Source: Candidatus Berkiella cookevillensis
Lineage (GTDB): Bacteria > Pseudomonadota > Gammaproteobacteria > Berkiellales > Berkiellaceae
Assembly (NCBI RefSeq): GCF_001431315.2
Contig: NZ_LKHV02000001.1
Location: forward strand, 372,001-436,000
Direction of reading: 5' to 3'
Length of the DNA stretch: 64,000 nucleotides
This document shows positions 36,353 to 44,331 of this stretch, in pieces. The notes beneath the pieces are model-generated. The model made no database searches, was not told the origin of the DNA, and saw only the letters and a list, made by a program, of their open reading frames with translations. Position numbers and translations under genes: made by a program. Each line of letters starts with the position of its first letter. The stretch's first letter is position 1.

Positions 36353-37108
36353 ATGAACATAAAAGATCAAGTCGTTCTTGTTTCTGGTGGTGGTAGTGGT
36401 ATGGGTGAAACGCTGTGTCATTCATTGGCTCAGCAGAATGCGACTATTATCGTGCTTGATCGACATGCAGAAAATGCGCATCGTGTTGCTAAAGCAATAA
36501 ATGGCATAGCTTTAGTCTGTGATATTACAGATGAAAAAGCTTTGGAAGACAGCATTCATGGTTTAGCAATAGAGCTTCAAACAAAACTTAAAGTAGTCGT
36601 CAATTGTGCGGGTATAGCGCCTGCACAACGTATGGTCGGTAAGAAAGGACCCGTTGCTTTAGAGTGGTTTGAGCAAGTGATTAAAGTGAATTTAATTGGC
36701 ACCTTTAATGTCATGCGTTTGGCTGCGCATCTTATGATTCAAAATGCCACAGAACGAGAAGAAAATGGCGTTATTATTAATACTGCTTCGATAGCGGCTT
36801 TTGATGGGCAAATAGGCCAAAGTGCTTATAGTGCTTCTAAAGGAGGCGTTGTGGCAATGACTTTGCCATTAGCGCGTGAATTAGCACAATTTGGTATACG
36901 TGTGATGACCATTGCACCAGGTTTGATTAATACACCCATGTTACAAGGCATGCCAGATGCAGTGACAGAAGCATTAATCAGCCAAACGGTTTATCCGAAG
37001 CGTTTTGGTGAGACATCAGAATATGCCAAACTGGTTGCACATATTATTGATAATCCAATGTTGAATGGGGAAGTGATACGCCTCGATGGGGCTATGCGCA
37101 TGGCTTAA
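36353..37108 (+). CDS. Short-chain dehydrogenase, probably 3-hydroxy-2-methylbutyryl-CoA dehydrogenase
   Basis: 251 residues, Rossmann fold. SGGGSGMGETL binds NAD; NCAGIAPAQRMVGKKGP and the catalytic Ser/Tyr/Lys (NTASIAAFDGQIGQSAYSASKGG) are present. TIAPGLINTPMLQGMPD is typical of the HSD17B10-like group that oxidises 2-methyl-3-hydroxybutyryl-CoA in isoleucine breakdown. It stands alone on the plus strand between liuA and the second acyl-CoA dehydrogenase, in line with an isoleucine branch. Confidence 0.82.
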   Translation: MNIKDQVVLVSGGGSGMGETLCHSLAQQNATIIVLDRHAENAHRVAKAINGIALVCDITDEKALEDSIHGLAIELQTKLKVVVNCAGIAPAQRMVGKKGPVALEWFEQVIKVNLIGTFNVMRLAAHLMIQNATEREENGVIINTASIAAFDGQIGQSAYSASKGGVVAMTLPLARELAQFGIRVMTIAPGLINTPMLQGMPDAVTEALISQTVYPKRFGETSEYAKLVAHIIDNPMLNGEVIRLDGAMRMA

Positions 37109-37163
37109 GTCTTCGCAGCTGTGTTTTAAACATCGTTGCTTTCGCCATCTCGCAATCCTCATT
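37108..37163. repeat. R1 element, left-half fragment
   Basis: AGTCTTCGCAGCTGTGTTTT and then CATCTCGCAATCCTCATTTG match the left half of R1. The right half is missing; an R2 element begins within about 14 bases. Insertion or exchange at this spot probably removed the right half. It starts at the SDR stop codon. Confidence 0.6.
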
Positions 37164-37176
37164 TGTTTTTCAATAA

Positions 37177-37332
37177 ATGAGCGTAGCGAATGATTTTTCC
37201 CACTTTTGTAAAGGGGGAAAGCGTGAAACGCTAGGGGGATTTAGACCTCGAATTTAGATTGTACAGCTAAATCTCCCTGACACTACGTGTCTTCCCTCTT
37301 TACAAAGAGGGAATTTGATTCATTGCGCGTAT
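37177..37332. repeat. R2 palindromic element, copy b (156 bp)
   Basis: Starts ATGAGCGTAGCGAAT as copy a does. Inverted arms include CCCACTTTTGTAAAGGGGG / CCCTCTTTACAAAGAGGG and GGATTTAG / CTAAATC. It lies between convergent SDR and acyl-CoA dehydrogenase genes. It shares CACTTTTGTAAAGGG and GGGATTTAG with copy c at 53509. Confidence 0.7.
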
Positions 37333-37350
37333 CTACCTTTATAATCAAAG

Positions 37351-38490
37351 CTATCCCTCTTTCTGTAATTCTTTTCCAATCACAATTTTTTGTATTTCGC
37401 TGGAGCCTTCATAAATAGAAGTTACGCGTACATCACGATAAATTCTTTCAATGGGAAAATCACTGAGATATCCATAGCCGCCTAAGATTTGTATGGCTTC
37501 TCTACAAATATGCTCCGCACGTTCTGTTGCAAAGAGTTTTGCCATGGCAGCTTCTTTGATAACGCTGTGGCCCATGTCACGCTTACTGGCCGCATAATGT
37601 ATTAATTGACGTGCTGCTTCTAATTCAGTTGCCATTTCTGCGAGTTTAAATTGTATGGCTTGGTGCTGAAATATTTTCTTGCCAAAGCTTTCTCGTTCTT
37701 TTGCATACTGCAAACTGAATTCAAAAGCCTTTTGCGCCATACCGAGTGCTTGAGCACCGACACCTAAACGACCACATTCCAGCGTAGATAAAGCAATTTT
37801 ATAGCCTTCTCCCTGCTGGCCAAGCAGATATTCTTCGGGCACACTGATATTGTCCAGCACAATTTGCGCAATATTTGAGGTATGTTGACCCATTTTGCTT
37901 TCGATTTTAGCAACCGTATAGCCTTTGGTATTGGTGGGTACAATGAAAGCACTGATCTCTCTTTTATCATCGTGATGATTGGTTGCTGCAAATACAATGG
38001 CAATATCTGCAATGTCTCCAGAAGTGATGAATTGTTTAACACCATTGAGGATGTAGTTGTTGCCTTGCTTTACTGCTTTGCTTTGAATATTAATGGCATC
38101 ACTGCCCGCTTGAGGTTCAGATAAGCAAAAAGCGCCCAAATGCTTGCCTTGAGCCATTGGTTTTAAAAATTGTTCTTTTTGTTCTGTGGAGCCATATTTT
38201 AACAAAGGCAAGGTGCCTACACTGTTGTGTACACCGATGATGGTAGAAACACCGCCATCTGCTTTTGCTATTTCTTCCATAAATAAGACATAAGAAAGGT
38301 AATCGCATTCAGCACCACCCAAATGTTCTGGAACTAAGACACCCATAAAACCTGCTTGTGCAAAAGGCTCAAGTGCCGCTTTGGGGAACTGCTTTTTTTG
38401 TGCCCATTCTTCTGCAAAAGGTGCAATATGTTTATTTGCTAGTTGCCTTGCAGTTTCTTTTATGAGTTTGTGCTCTTCCTTGAGTAGCAT
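37351..38490 (-). CDS. Acyl-CoA dehydrogenase, short/branched-chain type
   Basis: About 379 residues. It differs from LiuA: the catalytic Glu is at the usual place, IYEGSSEIQKIVI, and the region that carries Glu in IVD reads STLECGRLGVGAQALGMA. CLSEPQAGSDAINIQ and KQFITSGDIADI are FAD motifs. 2-Methylbutyryl-, isobutyryl- or butyryl-CoA are plausible substrates; next to the SDR it fits isoleucine breakdown. Start at ATG 38490 (MLLKEEHKLIK) because GGAG lies 8 bases upstream; a GTG three codons earlier is in frame. Confidence 0.88.
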   Translation of the reverse strand: MLLKEEHKLIKETARQLANKHIAPFAEEWAQKKQFPKAALEPFAQAGFMGVLVPEHLGGAECDYLSYVLFMEEIAKADGGVSTIIGVHNSVGTLPLLKYGSTEQKEQFLKPMAQGKHLGAFCLSEPQAGSDAINIQSKAVKQGNNYILNGVKQFITSGDIADIAIVFAATNHHDDKREISAFIVPTNTKGYTVAKIESKMGQHTSNIAQIVLDNISVPEEYLLGQQGEGYKIALSTLECGRLGVGAQALGMAQKAFEFSLQYAKERESFGKKIFQHQAIQFKLAEMATELEAARQLIHYAASKRDMGHSVIKEAAMAKLFATERAEHICREAIQILGGYGYLSDFPIERIYRDVRVTSIYEGSSEIQKIVIGKELQKEG

Positions 38491-38613
38491 AAATAACACT
38501 CCATGACCATTCGTCGATTATTATACTTTTAAACAGTTACTACATAAGAATATTGCTAAAATAGCTGCTTGGCTATTAGCCTTAACATATTTTGGCTGTT
38601 AGAATTTTCCATT

Positions 38614-38740
38614 TATAGTCTTTGCACATAAATTTTGGGCGATGTTGTCTTCGCTCTCTCGTAATCCTCATTTACGCTTGCGTAAACGCCGGTTGCTCGA
38701 GGCTTGATGCCTACCCCAAAAATCATGCGTTGTGACTAAA
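38614..38740. repeat. R1 long-hairpin element, copy 4 (~127 bp)
   Basis: Left end TATAGTC (38614-38620); right end GTGACTA (38732-38738). The central arm is the perfect hairpin TTTACGC-TT-GCGTAAA (38671-38686), different in sequence from copies 2 and 3 but equally paired. It fills most of the divergent gap before the E1alpha gene. Confidence 0.78.
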
Positions 38741-38782
38741 GAAAGATTGCATAATATTTTGCGTCGCAAAAAGGAGATCCTT

Positions 38783-39862
38783 GTGAATCAAGAGAATACG
38801 ATTGTAGCAAATTTTGCCATCTCCTATTTTCGTTATTTAGATGAAAATGGAATTTGTTCAAAAGAGTTGCCTGCATATCTACAGGATCCACAGCATATTG
38901 AAAAGTTATATAAGATGATGGCTAAAACAAGAATATTTGATAAAAAAGCCATCACTTTGCAGCGTACAGGTAAATTGGGTACTTATCCTTCTACTTTGGG
39001 CCAAGAAGCCATTTGTGTGGGTATTGGTGCTGCGATGAAAAAAGAAGATGTGTTGTGTCCCTATTATCGTGAATATGGTGCGCAATTTTGGCGCGGTGTT
39101 CGTATGGAAGAAATTTTATTGTATTGGGGTGGTGATGAAATAGGGAGCGCCTTTAAAGACAATCCACATGATTTTCCTATTTGTGTGCCCATTGCAAGTC
39201 AATGTTTGCATGCGGTAGGTGCTGCATTTGCTTTTCAGTACCGTCAAGAGAAAAGAGCAGTTGTTGCTACTATCGGAGATGGTGGCACTTCTCGGGGTGA
39301 CTTTTATGAAGCTTTGGGCGTTGCGGGTGTCTGGAAATTGCCGGTTGTGTTTGTTATCAATAACAACCAATGGGCAATCTCTGTTGCAAGAGAAAAGCAA
39401 ACCGCTTCAGAAACATTGGCACAAAAAGGCATCGCCTGTGGTGTTCCTTCTCTTCAAGTCGATGGGAATGATATTTTTGCCGTTACGCAAAAAGTTGAAG
39501 AAGCTTTAGCGCGTGCACGTAATGGTGAAGGCTCTACTTTGATTGAAGCGATTACCTATCGTATGTGCGATCATACAACAGCAGATGATGCCAGCCGCTA
39601 CAGGCCCGAAGCAGAACTTAAAGCACATGAAAAATTTGATCCCATCAAACGTGTAAAGCAATATTTGTTAAGCAAAGGGGATTGGGATGAAGCGCGTGAA
39701 AGTAAAATGATTGAATCTTTTACGCAGGAAGTAAACGATGCAGTAGCGCGATATCTTGAAACACCTACACCACCTGCCGAAGTTATGTTTGAACACTTAT
39801 ATGCCACTTTGCCCAGAGCATATGAGGCTCAATACCAAGCATTAAAAGAGGGAACAAAATGA
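38783..39862 (+). CDS. 2-Oxoacid dehydrogenase E1 alpha subunit (branched-chain or pyruvate)
   Basis: ThDP-dependent decarboxylase half of a 2-oxoacid dehydrogenase complex. The ThDP motif runs from GDGGTSRGDFYEALG to FVINNNQWA. YYREYGAQFWRGV and the loop YRMCDHTTADDASRYR are conserved. Start at GTG 38783 is chosen because AAGGAG (38771-38776) precedes it by 6 bases; an earlier in-frame GTG at 38732 lies inside the R1 element and has no ribosome site. This gives about 359 residues. Overlaps the E1 beta start (ATGA). The sequence resembles PdhA of the Gram-positive type; the location beside leucine/isoleucine genes argues for branched-chain 2-oxoacids. Both are possible. Confidence 0.87.
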   Translation: MNQENTIVANFAISYFRYLDENGICSKELPAYLQDPQHIEKLYKMMAKTRIFDKKAITLQRTGKLGTYPSTLGQEAICVGIGAAMKKEDVLCPYYREYGAQFWRGVRMEEILLYWGGDEIGSAFKDNPHDFPICVPIASQCLHAVGAAFAFQYRQEKRAVVATIGDGGTSRGDFYEALGVAGVWKLPVVFVINNNQWAISVAREKQTASETLAQKGIACGVPSLQVDGNDIFAVTQKVEEALARARNGEGSTLIEAITYRMCDHTTADDASRYRPEAELKAHEKFDPIKRVKQYLLSKGDWDEARESKMIESFTQEVNDAVARYLETPTPPAEVMFEHLYATLPRAYEAQYQALKEGTK

Positions 39863-40839
39863 CCGCTATTACATTAATTGAAGCTGTTAACAAAGCCTTA
39901 GCTTATGAATTAGAACATGATCCCAATGTTGTGGTATACGGTGAAGATGTTGGTGTGAATGGTGGTGTGTTTCGTGCCACAGATGGTTTGGCAAAAAGCT
40001 TTGGAGAGCACCGCGTTAAAGATTCTCCTTTGGCTGAAAATCTGATTGCAGGCTTAGCGGTTGGTATGTCTGCAATGGGGCTAAAGCCCGTGGCAGAAAT
40101 TCAATTTTTAGGCTTTATTTACGCAGCTTTAGATCAAATCATTAGCCATGCAAGCCGCTTGCGTAATCGTACACGAGGACGATTAAGTTGCCCAATGGTG
40201 ATTCGTACGCCTTACGGCGCGGGTATTCATGCGCCTGAACACCACTCAGAAAGTATCGAAGCAATGTTTGCGCATGTACCAGGATTACGGGTTGTCATTC
40301 CATCCTCTCCTAGTCGTGCTTATGGATTATTATTGGCCGCCATTCGTGATCCAGATCCTGTTATATTTTTAGAACCAACGCGTGTTTATCGTTTAATGAA
40401 AGAGGAAGTGGAAGATAATGGTGAAGCATTGCCGTTAGATGTTTGTTTTCAGTTACGCGAAGGCAATGATGTTACCTTAGTTTCTTGGGGGGCGATGATG
40501 CACGAAACCTTACAGGCTGCTGATGAACTTGCAAAAAATGGCATTACAGCAGATGTTATTGACGTTGCTACCATTAAGCCTTTAGATATTAATACGATTT
40601 TAAATTCTGTGCATAAAACAGGCCGCTGTGTGATTGTGCAAGAATCTGTCTCAACCTGTTCTGTTGGATCGGAAATTTCAGCACTCATTGCAGAAAATGC
40701 TTTAACCTCATTAATGGCACCTGTTGTGAGAGTATCAGGTTATGACACCATTGTTCCCTTATATAAGCTTGAAAAAACATATCTTCCAAGTAAACAAAGG
40801 ATTTTAACGGCTGTACAACAAGTTTTGGAGTTCGCATGA
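39859..40839 (+). CDS. 2-Oxoacid dehydrogenase E1 beta subunit
   Basis: 326 residues, transketolase-like. Family blocks: LEHDPNVVVYGEDVGVNGGVF in part (residues 17-37), RVKDSPLAENLIAGLAVGMS, RTPYGAGIHAPEHHSESIE with the active-site His, and HKTGRCVIVQES. It forms the heterotetramer with E1 alpha. Four-base overlaps on both sides (with E1 alpha and E2) indicate a tightly coupled operon. Confidence 0.92.
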   Translation: MTAITLIEAVNKALAYELEHDPNVVVYGEDVGVNGGVFRATDGLAKSFGEHRVKDSPLAENLIAGLAVGMSAMGLKPVAEIQFLGFIYAALDQIISHASRLRNRTRGRLSCPMVIRTPYGAGIHAPEHHSESIEAMFAHVPGLRVVIPSSPSRAYGLLLAAIRDPDPVIFLEPTRVYRLMKEEVEDNGEALPLDVCFQLREGNDVTLVSWGAMMHETLQAADELAKNGITADVIDVATIKPLDINTILNSVHKTGRCVIVQESVSTCSVGSEISALIAENALTSLMAPVVRVSGYDTIVPLYKLEKTYLPSKQRILTAVQQVLEFA

Positions 40840-41930
40840 AGATATTTCATTTGCCTGATTTAGGAGAAGGATTGCCAGATGCAGAAGTTGTAAAATGGCA
40901 TGTTGCTGAGGGCGATACTATTGTAGAAGATCAAGCTTTGGTTTCAATGGAAACTGCAAAGGCAGTTGTAGAAGTACCTTCCCCTTTTGCTGGGAAAGTA
41001 AAAAAACTACATGGTAAAGAAGGTGATATTATTGCAACAGGCGCACCTTTAATAGAATTTGAAGTGAGCGCTAAAGAAGACAGAGGAACGGTTGCGGGTA
41101 AAATTGAAGTCAGCGATGAGATCATCAAAGAAACCGCAATTTCAGCATCTGGTAAGGCTTCTGGTATCAAAGTATTACCTGCCGTGCGTGCACTTGCAAA
41201 TAAACTCAATGTTGATCTCTCCATTGTCTCTGCAACTGGGGCGAATGGTACAATCACTGCCGATGATGTAAAAAGAGCAAGCGAAGCATTGAATCAGGCT
41301 GGCCCTTTAGAACCTTTGAAAGGGACTCGACGCATGATGGCGATAACGATGGCGCAATCGCATAGTGAAGTTGTGCCCGTTACCATTGTGGATGATGTGG
41401 ATATTCATGCATGGGCCAATAATGGTGATTATACGGTACGTGTTATTCAAGCCATGGTTGCAGCTTGCCAGCAAGAAAAATCCTTAAATGCTTGGTTTGA
41501 TTCTGCACAATTGGGTAGACGTTTGCTAAAAGAAGTGCACATTGGTTTGGCGATGGATACGCCCGATGGTTTATTTGTTCCTGTGATTAAAGATGCGCAC
41601 AGCAAAGATGCTAAAATGTTGCGTGATGAGATCAATGCGCTTAAAACGGAAGTGAGCACGCGCACTATTAAGCCTGAGAAATTACAAGGGGCTACCATTG
41701 TTCTGTCTAATTTTGGAAAGTTTGCTGGTCGTTATGCAAATCCCATTGTTGTACCTCCGATGGTTGCTATCTTAGGTGTTGGCGCATTGCGTAAAGAAGT
41801 AGTGGTTGTGAATAACGATCCGCAAGTGCATCCCGTGCTACCGTTGTCTTTAAGTTTTGATCATCGCTCTGTAACAGGCGGGGAAGCAACACGCTTTTTG
41901 AAAATATTGATAGATGAATTAAAAAAATAG
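40836..41930 (+). CDS. 2-Oxoacid dehydrogenase E2 (dihydrolipoamide acyltransferase)
   Basis: 364 residues: one lipoyl domain (about 1-80, lipoyl-Lys in SMETAKAVVEVPSP), a peripheral-subunit-binding domain (about 107-145; VLPAVRALANKLNVDLS and ANGTITADDVK) and a catalytic domain. The catalytic motif reads SFDHRSVTGGEATRFL; the family standard is DHRxxDG, so Asp is replaced by a T-G-G-E stretch, a variant known in some proteobacterial E2s. One lipoyl domain is typical for branched-chain E2. No E3 gene follows; a strong terminator closes the operon. Confidence 0.9.
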   Translation: MKIFHLPDLGEGLPDAEVVKWHVAEGDTIVEDQALVSMETAKAVVEVPSPFAGKVKKLHGKEGDIIATGAPLIEFEVSAKEDRGTVAGKIEVSDEIIKETAISASGKASGIKVLPAVRALANKLNVDLSIVSATGANGTITADDVKRASEALNQAGPLEPLKGTRRMMAITMAQSHSEVVPVTIVDDVDIHAWANNGDYTVRVIQAMVAACQQEKSLNAWFDSAQLGRRLLKEVHIGLAMDTPDGLFVPVIKDAHSKDAKMLRDEINALKTEVSTRTIKPEKLQGATIVLSNFGKFAGRYANPIVVPPMVAILGVGALRKEVVVVNNDPQVHPVLPLSLSFDHRSVTGGEATRFLKILIDELKK

Positions 41931-41961
41931 TGATTATCTAGGTAAATTCAAAGATAAATTC

Positions 41962-41988
41962 AAAAAAGGCGCTTTAAGCGCCTTTTTT
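41962..41988. terminator. Bidirectional rho-independent terminator
   Basis: AAAAAAGGCGCTT / AAGCGCCTTTTTT is a perfect GC-rich stem with A-run on one side and T-run on the other, lying between convergent E2 and doxX genes. It can stop transcription from both sides. Confidence 0.95.
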
Positions 41989-41989
41989 G

Positions 41990-42454
41990 TTAATATTGAT
42001 ATTCTTTACATTTTCGGTTGAGTAACCAATCAATAGAGATCTTTCCTGGGCCGTGTGCCATCAGTACCATCATCATTACACCCCAATAGAGATGTTGATG
42101 AAAGCCAGCTGAGCCTTGTGGTGTCCATAGAAATGGGTAGGAATAAAGGGCTACAAGGTTAACGATAAATAGACCAATGGCTGCAAAGCGACTAAACAAG
42201 CCAATCAACAACAGAAGGGGTAAAACTAATTCACCCATTGTACCCAAATAGGCTGCAATATCGGCAGAAATCAGTGGCACTTCATATTCATTTTCAAATA
42301 GCATTAGAGTGCTATCCCAGCTTTGAATTTTGTTTAAGCCAGAATTCCAGAAAAAAACTACGAACAGCCAAGCACGTAGTGTCAGATCGACTAAAGGGGC
42401 TAGTACGCTTAATAAGTTGGTCAATTTGCTATATAGGCGTGATAGTCTTTCCAT
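41990..42454 (-). CDS. DoxX-family membrane protein
   Basis: 154 residues with about four membrane helices. FVVFFWNSGLNKIQSWDS and GTMGELVLPLLLLIGLFSRFAA are DoxX family blocks, and the C-terminal YWGVMMMVLMAHGPGKISIDW is typical. Members are linked to redox or thiosulfate metabolism in some species, but the function of most is unclear. Single gene, no operon partner. Confidence 0.85.
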   Translation of the reverse strand: MERLSRLYSKLTNLLSVLAPLVDLTLRAWLFVVFFWNSGLNKIQSWDSTLMLFENEYEVPLISADIAAYLGTMGELVLPLLLLIGLFSRFAAIGLFIVNLVALYSYPFLWTPQGSAGFHQHLYWGVMMMVLMAHGPGKISIDWLLNRKCKEYQY

Positions 42455-42649
42455 AGATTCCTATTTCCCTAATTCTATTAAATACCAATCAGATCTTCAC
42501 TGAATGGTATTACACCTAAAGCAGTACTGATTATCAACAAAATTTTCTTTAGCTCACAGAAGGGTGAGTCGTTTCTTGAATTTTTTATGCTACTATTTAG
42601 GTGTAGCTAAACATTTTTAAGAATTAGATATAAAGCAAGGAGCATTATT

Positions 42650-42952
42650 ATGCGTAAAGGGGTTATGGGATTATTATTTATAAGTGTTGGTCTGGCATTT
42701 TCTCAAGCTGCATTTTCAACAGAAATGATACGTTATGAGCATGATCTGCATCACAATAAAGCGACCAATCATAAAGTGCATCAGCAAGGGGCTAGCCATA
42801 CACAAGGTACTGATCGTAAAACCTCTGGCCAAAAGCTTCAAAAGAAACAATCCAATTCTGATGCGTATCAAGGCGCTAGACCTAATTATTATAAAGACGA
42901 TTCTGCTAACAGTCGTAATGCTGCGCGTCATGGGGTGCGTGAAAAAAATTAG
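42650..42952 (+). CDS. Small exported hydrophilic protein
   Basis: 100 residues. A signal peptide (MRKGVMGLLFISVGLAFSQA, cleavage near AAFS-TE) precedes a His/Gln/Lys/Asn-rich mature part with no cysteines and no recognisable domain. It looks natively unfolded. AAGGAG ribosome site before the start. First of four small exported-protein genes in a row (42650-44550), each with its own leader. Confidence 0.65.
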   Translation: MRKGVMGLLFISVGLAFSQAAFSTEMIRYEHDLHHNKATNHKVHQQGASHTQGTDRKTSGQKLQKKQSNSDAYQGARPNYYKDDSANSRNAARHGVREKN

Positions 42953-42968
42953 CGCTTAATTAAGTTCA

Positions 42969-43006
42969 GGGAGGCCAAAATTTAGGTCTCCCAAATATTA
43001 TTTTTT
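42969..43006 (+). terminator. Terminator after the small exported protein
   Basis: GGGAGGCC (42969-42976) pairs with GGTCTCCC (42985-42992), one G-T pair, followed by an AT-rich stretch ending in TTTTTT. Confidence 0.65.
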
Positions 43007-43205
43007 ATACAGTAATGCCTCTTTTTTAGCTCGCATGCTTTCCTATTTTTCTTCACCCATCGTTTTATAGAAAAAATATATTTAAAATCATTATGTTACT
43101 TTTGAACTCTTACTTCATTTATTTTGTGATAGGTCATAGCCATTTTTTAGAATAGGCGCATATCAACTTTTATTCATCTTTCAAACTGAGATAATAAAAG
43201 ACATT

Positions 43206-43222
43206 AAAGCCACATTGGTTTT
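43206..43222 (+). promoter_or_regulatory. Conserved small hairpin before the Gly-rich protein gene
   Basis: AAAGCCA-CAT-TGGTTTT can form a 7 bp stem directly upstream of the GAGGAG ribosome site. The same hairpin precedes the paralogue (43888-43904) with loop CTT. Confidence 0.4.
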
Positions 43223-43242
43223 AGATGTGAGGAGTAGTTGGT

Positions 43243-43563
43243 ATGTTAACGAAAAACCTATTATTAAGTTTGATTTTTTCTTTAAGCTTAGGATTAGCTT
43301 CCGTTGTTCATGCAGAGTCTGGTGGTGGTAGCGATGGCGGTAGTTCTGGCGCTTCAGGTGGCGGCGGTAGTGAAGGTGGCGGCGGTAGTGAAGGTGGCGG
43401 AGACAATGACAATGGCATGCAAAAAAGTGTGGGAAACGCTGCTGTTGAGCGGGCTAGAAGTGATGGTGGAACGCATATCAATGACATGACAGAAGGTCGT
43501 GGTGGTGCACCTGCAGGTTCTAATGCTGAATCAGCGTTGGAAAGAATGAGAGATAGAGACTAG
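43243..43563 (+). CDS. Gly/Ser-rich small exported protein
   Basis: 106 residues. Signal peptide MLTKNLLLSLIFSLSLGLAS with cleavage after VVHA. The mature protein begins with a Gly/Ser/Glu low-complexity stretch (GGGSEGGGGSEGGG) and ends in a charged tail ESALERMRDRD. No known domain. The paralogue at 43926 shares the signal peptide, the Gly-rich part, the RD-rich end and the leader, so the pair arose by tandem duplication. Confidence 0.7.
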   Translation: MLTKNLLLSLIFSLSLGLASVVHAESGGGSDGGSSGASGGGGSEGGGGSEGGGDNDNGMQKSVGNAAVERARSDGGTHINDMTEGRGGAPAGSNAESALERMRDRD

Positions 43564-43600
43564 GTCGCTATTCAGCTTCTAATAAAATAAAGTTTATTTT

Positions 43601-43626
43601 ATAGGGGGAGAAACCCCCTATTTTTT
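43601..43626 (+). terminator. Rho-independent terminator
   Basis: ATAGGGGG-AGAAA-CCCCCTAT (43601-43621) followed by a T-run. It ends the first Gly-rich gene, so its paralogue is transcribed separately. Confidence 0.9.
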
Positions 43627-43887
43627 ATATTCTAAAATACTCAAAAAGATCACCTTTATCGATAGATTTGAGTTTTCTACCTTATCCTTTATGCAGTAAT
43701 CTACTTACTGTAGCTTAAGCTTCCTTTTATTTATCTGTATTGCAAATATTAATAGAAAATATCTTTAAAATCATGATGCTGTTTTTTTACTTGTGTGTTG
43801 TTAGCATTTTTTTAAGTTGAAGAGCTGTGCATGATGCTTAAGTATGAACTATGATTCATTTGCTAAACTGGGAATATAAAAGATATT

Positions 43888-43904
43888 AAAGCCACTTTGG
43901 TTTT
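43888..43904 (+). promoter_or_regulatory. Conserved small hairpin before the second Gly-rich protein gene
   Basis: AAAGCCA-CTT-TGGTTTT, the counterpart of 43206-43222, again just upstream of an AGGAG ribosome site. Confidence 0.4.
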
Positions 43905-43925
43905 GAATGTTAGGAGTGATTTTGT

Positions 43926-44195
43926 ATGTTAACGAAAAATTTATTATTAAGTTTAATCTTTTCTTTAGGTTTGGGCTTAGTAACTGCGGCTCATGCTGGT
44001 AGCGAAGGTGGCGGTGCAGACGGCGGTGGTTCAGGTGATTCTAGCTCTGGCAGTGAGGGCGGAGATAATAATGATGTAAAAAGAGGTTCTAGTATTTCTC
44101 CTCAAAATAGCCGTCAAGGACAGATTCGAGAAGGAGATCCACCTGCAAGCCATCCTGCTGTGCGTGCAGAAAAGTTTATGGGTGATAGAGACTAA
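43926..44195 (+). CDS. Gly/Ser-rich small exported protein, paralogue
   Basis: 89 residues. The signal peptide MLTKNLLLSLIFSLGLGLVT is nearly identical to that of the gene at 43243, with cleavage after AAHA. The mature part is Gly/Ser/Asp-rich, then RGSSISPQNSRQGQ and a tail ending KFMGDRD. Function unknown. The signal peptide and leader are better conserved than the mature part. Confidence 0.7.
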   Translation: MLTKNLLLSLIFSLGLGLVTAAHAGSEGGGADGGGSGDSSSGSEGGDNNDVKRGSSISPQNSRQGQIREGDPPASHPAVRAEKFMGDRD

Positions 44196-44221
44196 TTTTA
44201 AGCTATTCACTTTTATATCTT

Positions 44222-44247
44222 GGAACTCGTATGAAAATACGGGTTCC
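44222..44247 (+). terminator. Hairpin after the second Gly-rich gene
   Basis: GGAACTCGTAT-GAAA-ATACGGGTTCC, an 11 bp stem with a GNRA-type loop. No T-run follows, so termination is likely but not sure. Confidence 0.5.
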
Positions 44248-44331
44248 ATTACCATCCAATCAACCTCTTTATTTATCTGCTAAAATTCATGTGAGAAGGC
44301 TATATAATCGTCTTGTGCAAAAGGTGGCAAT

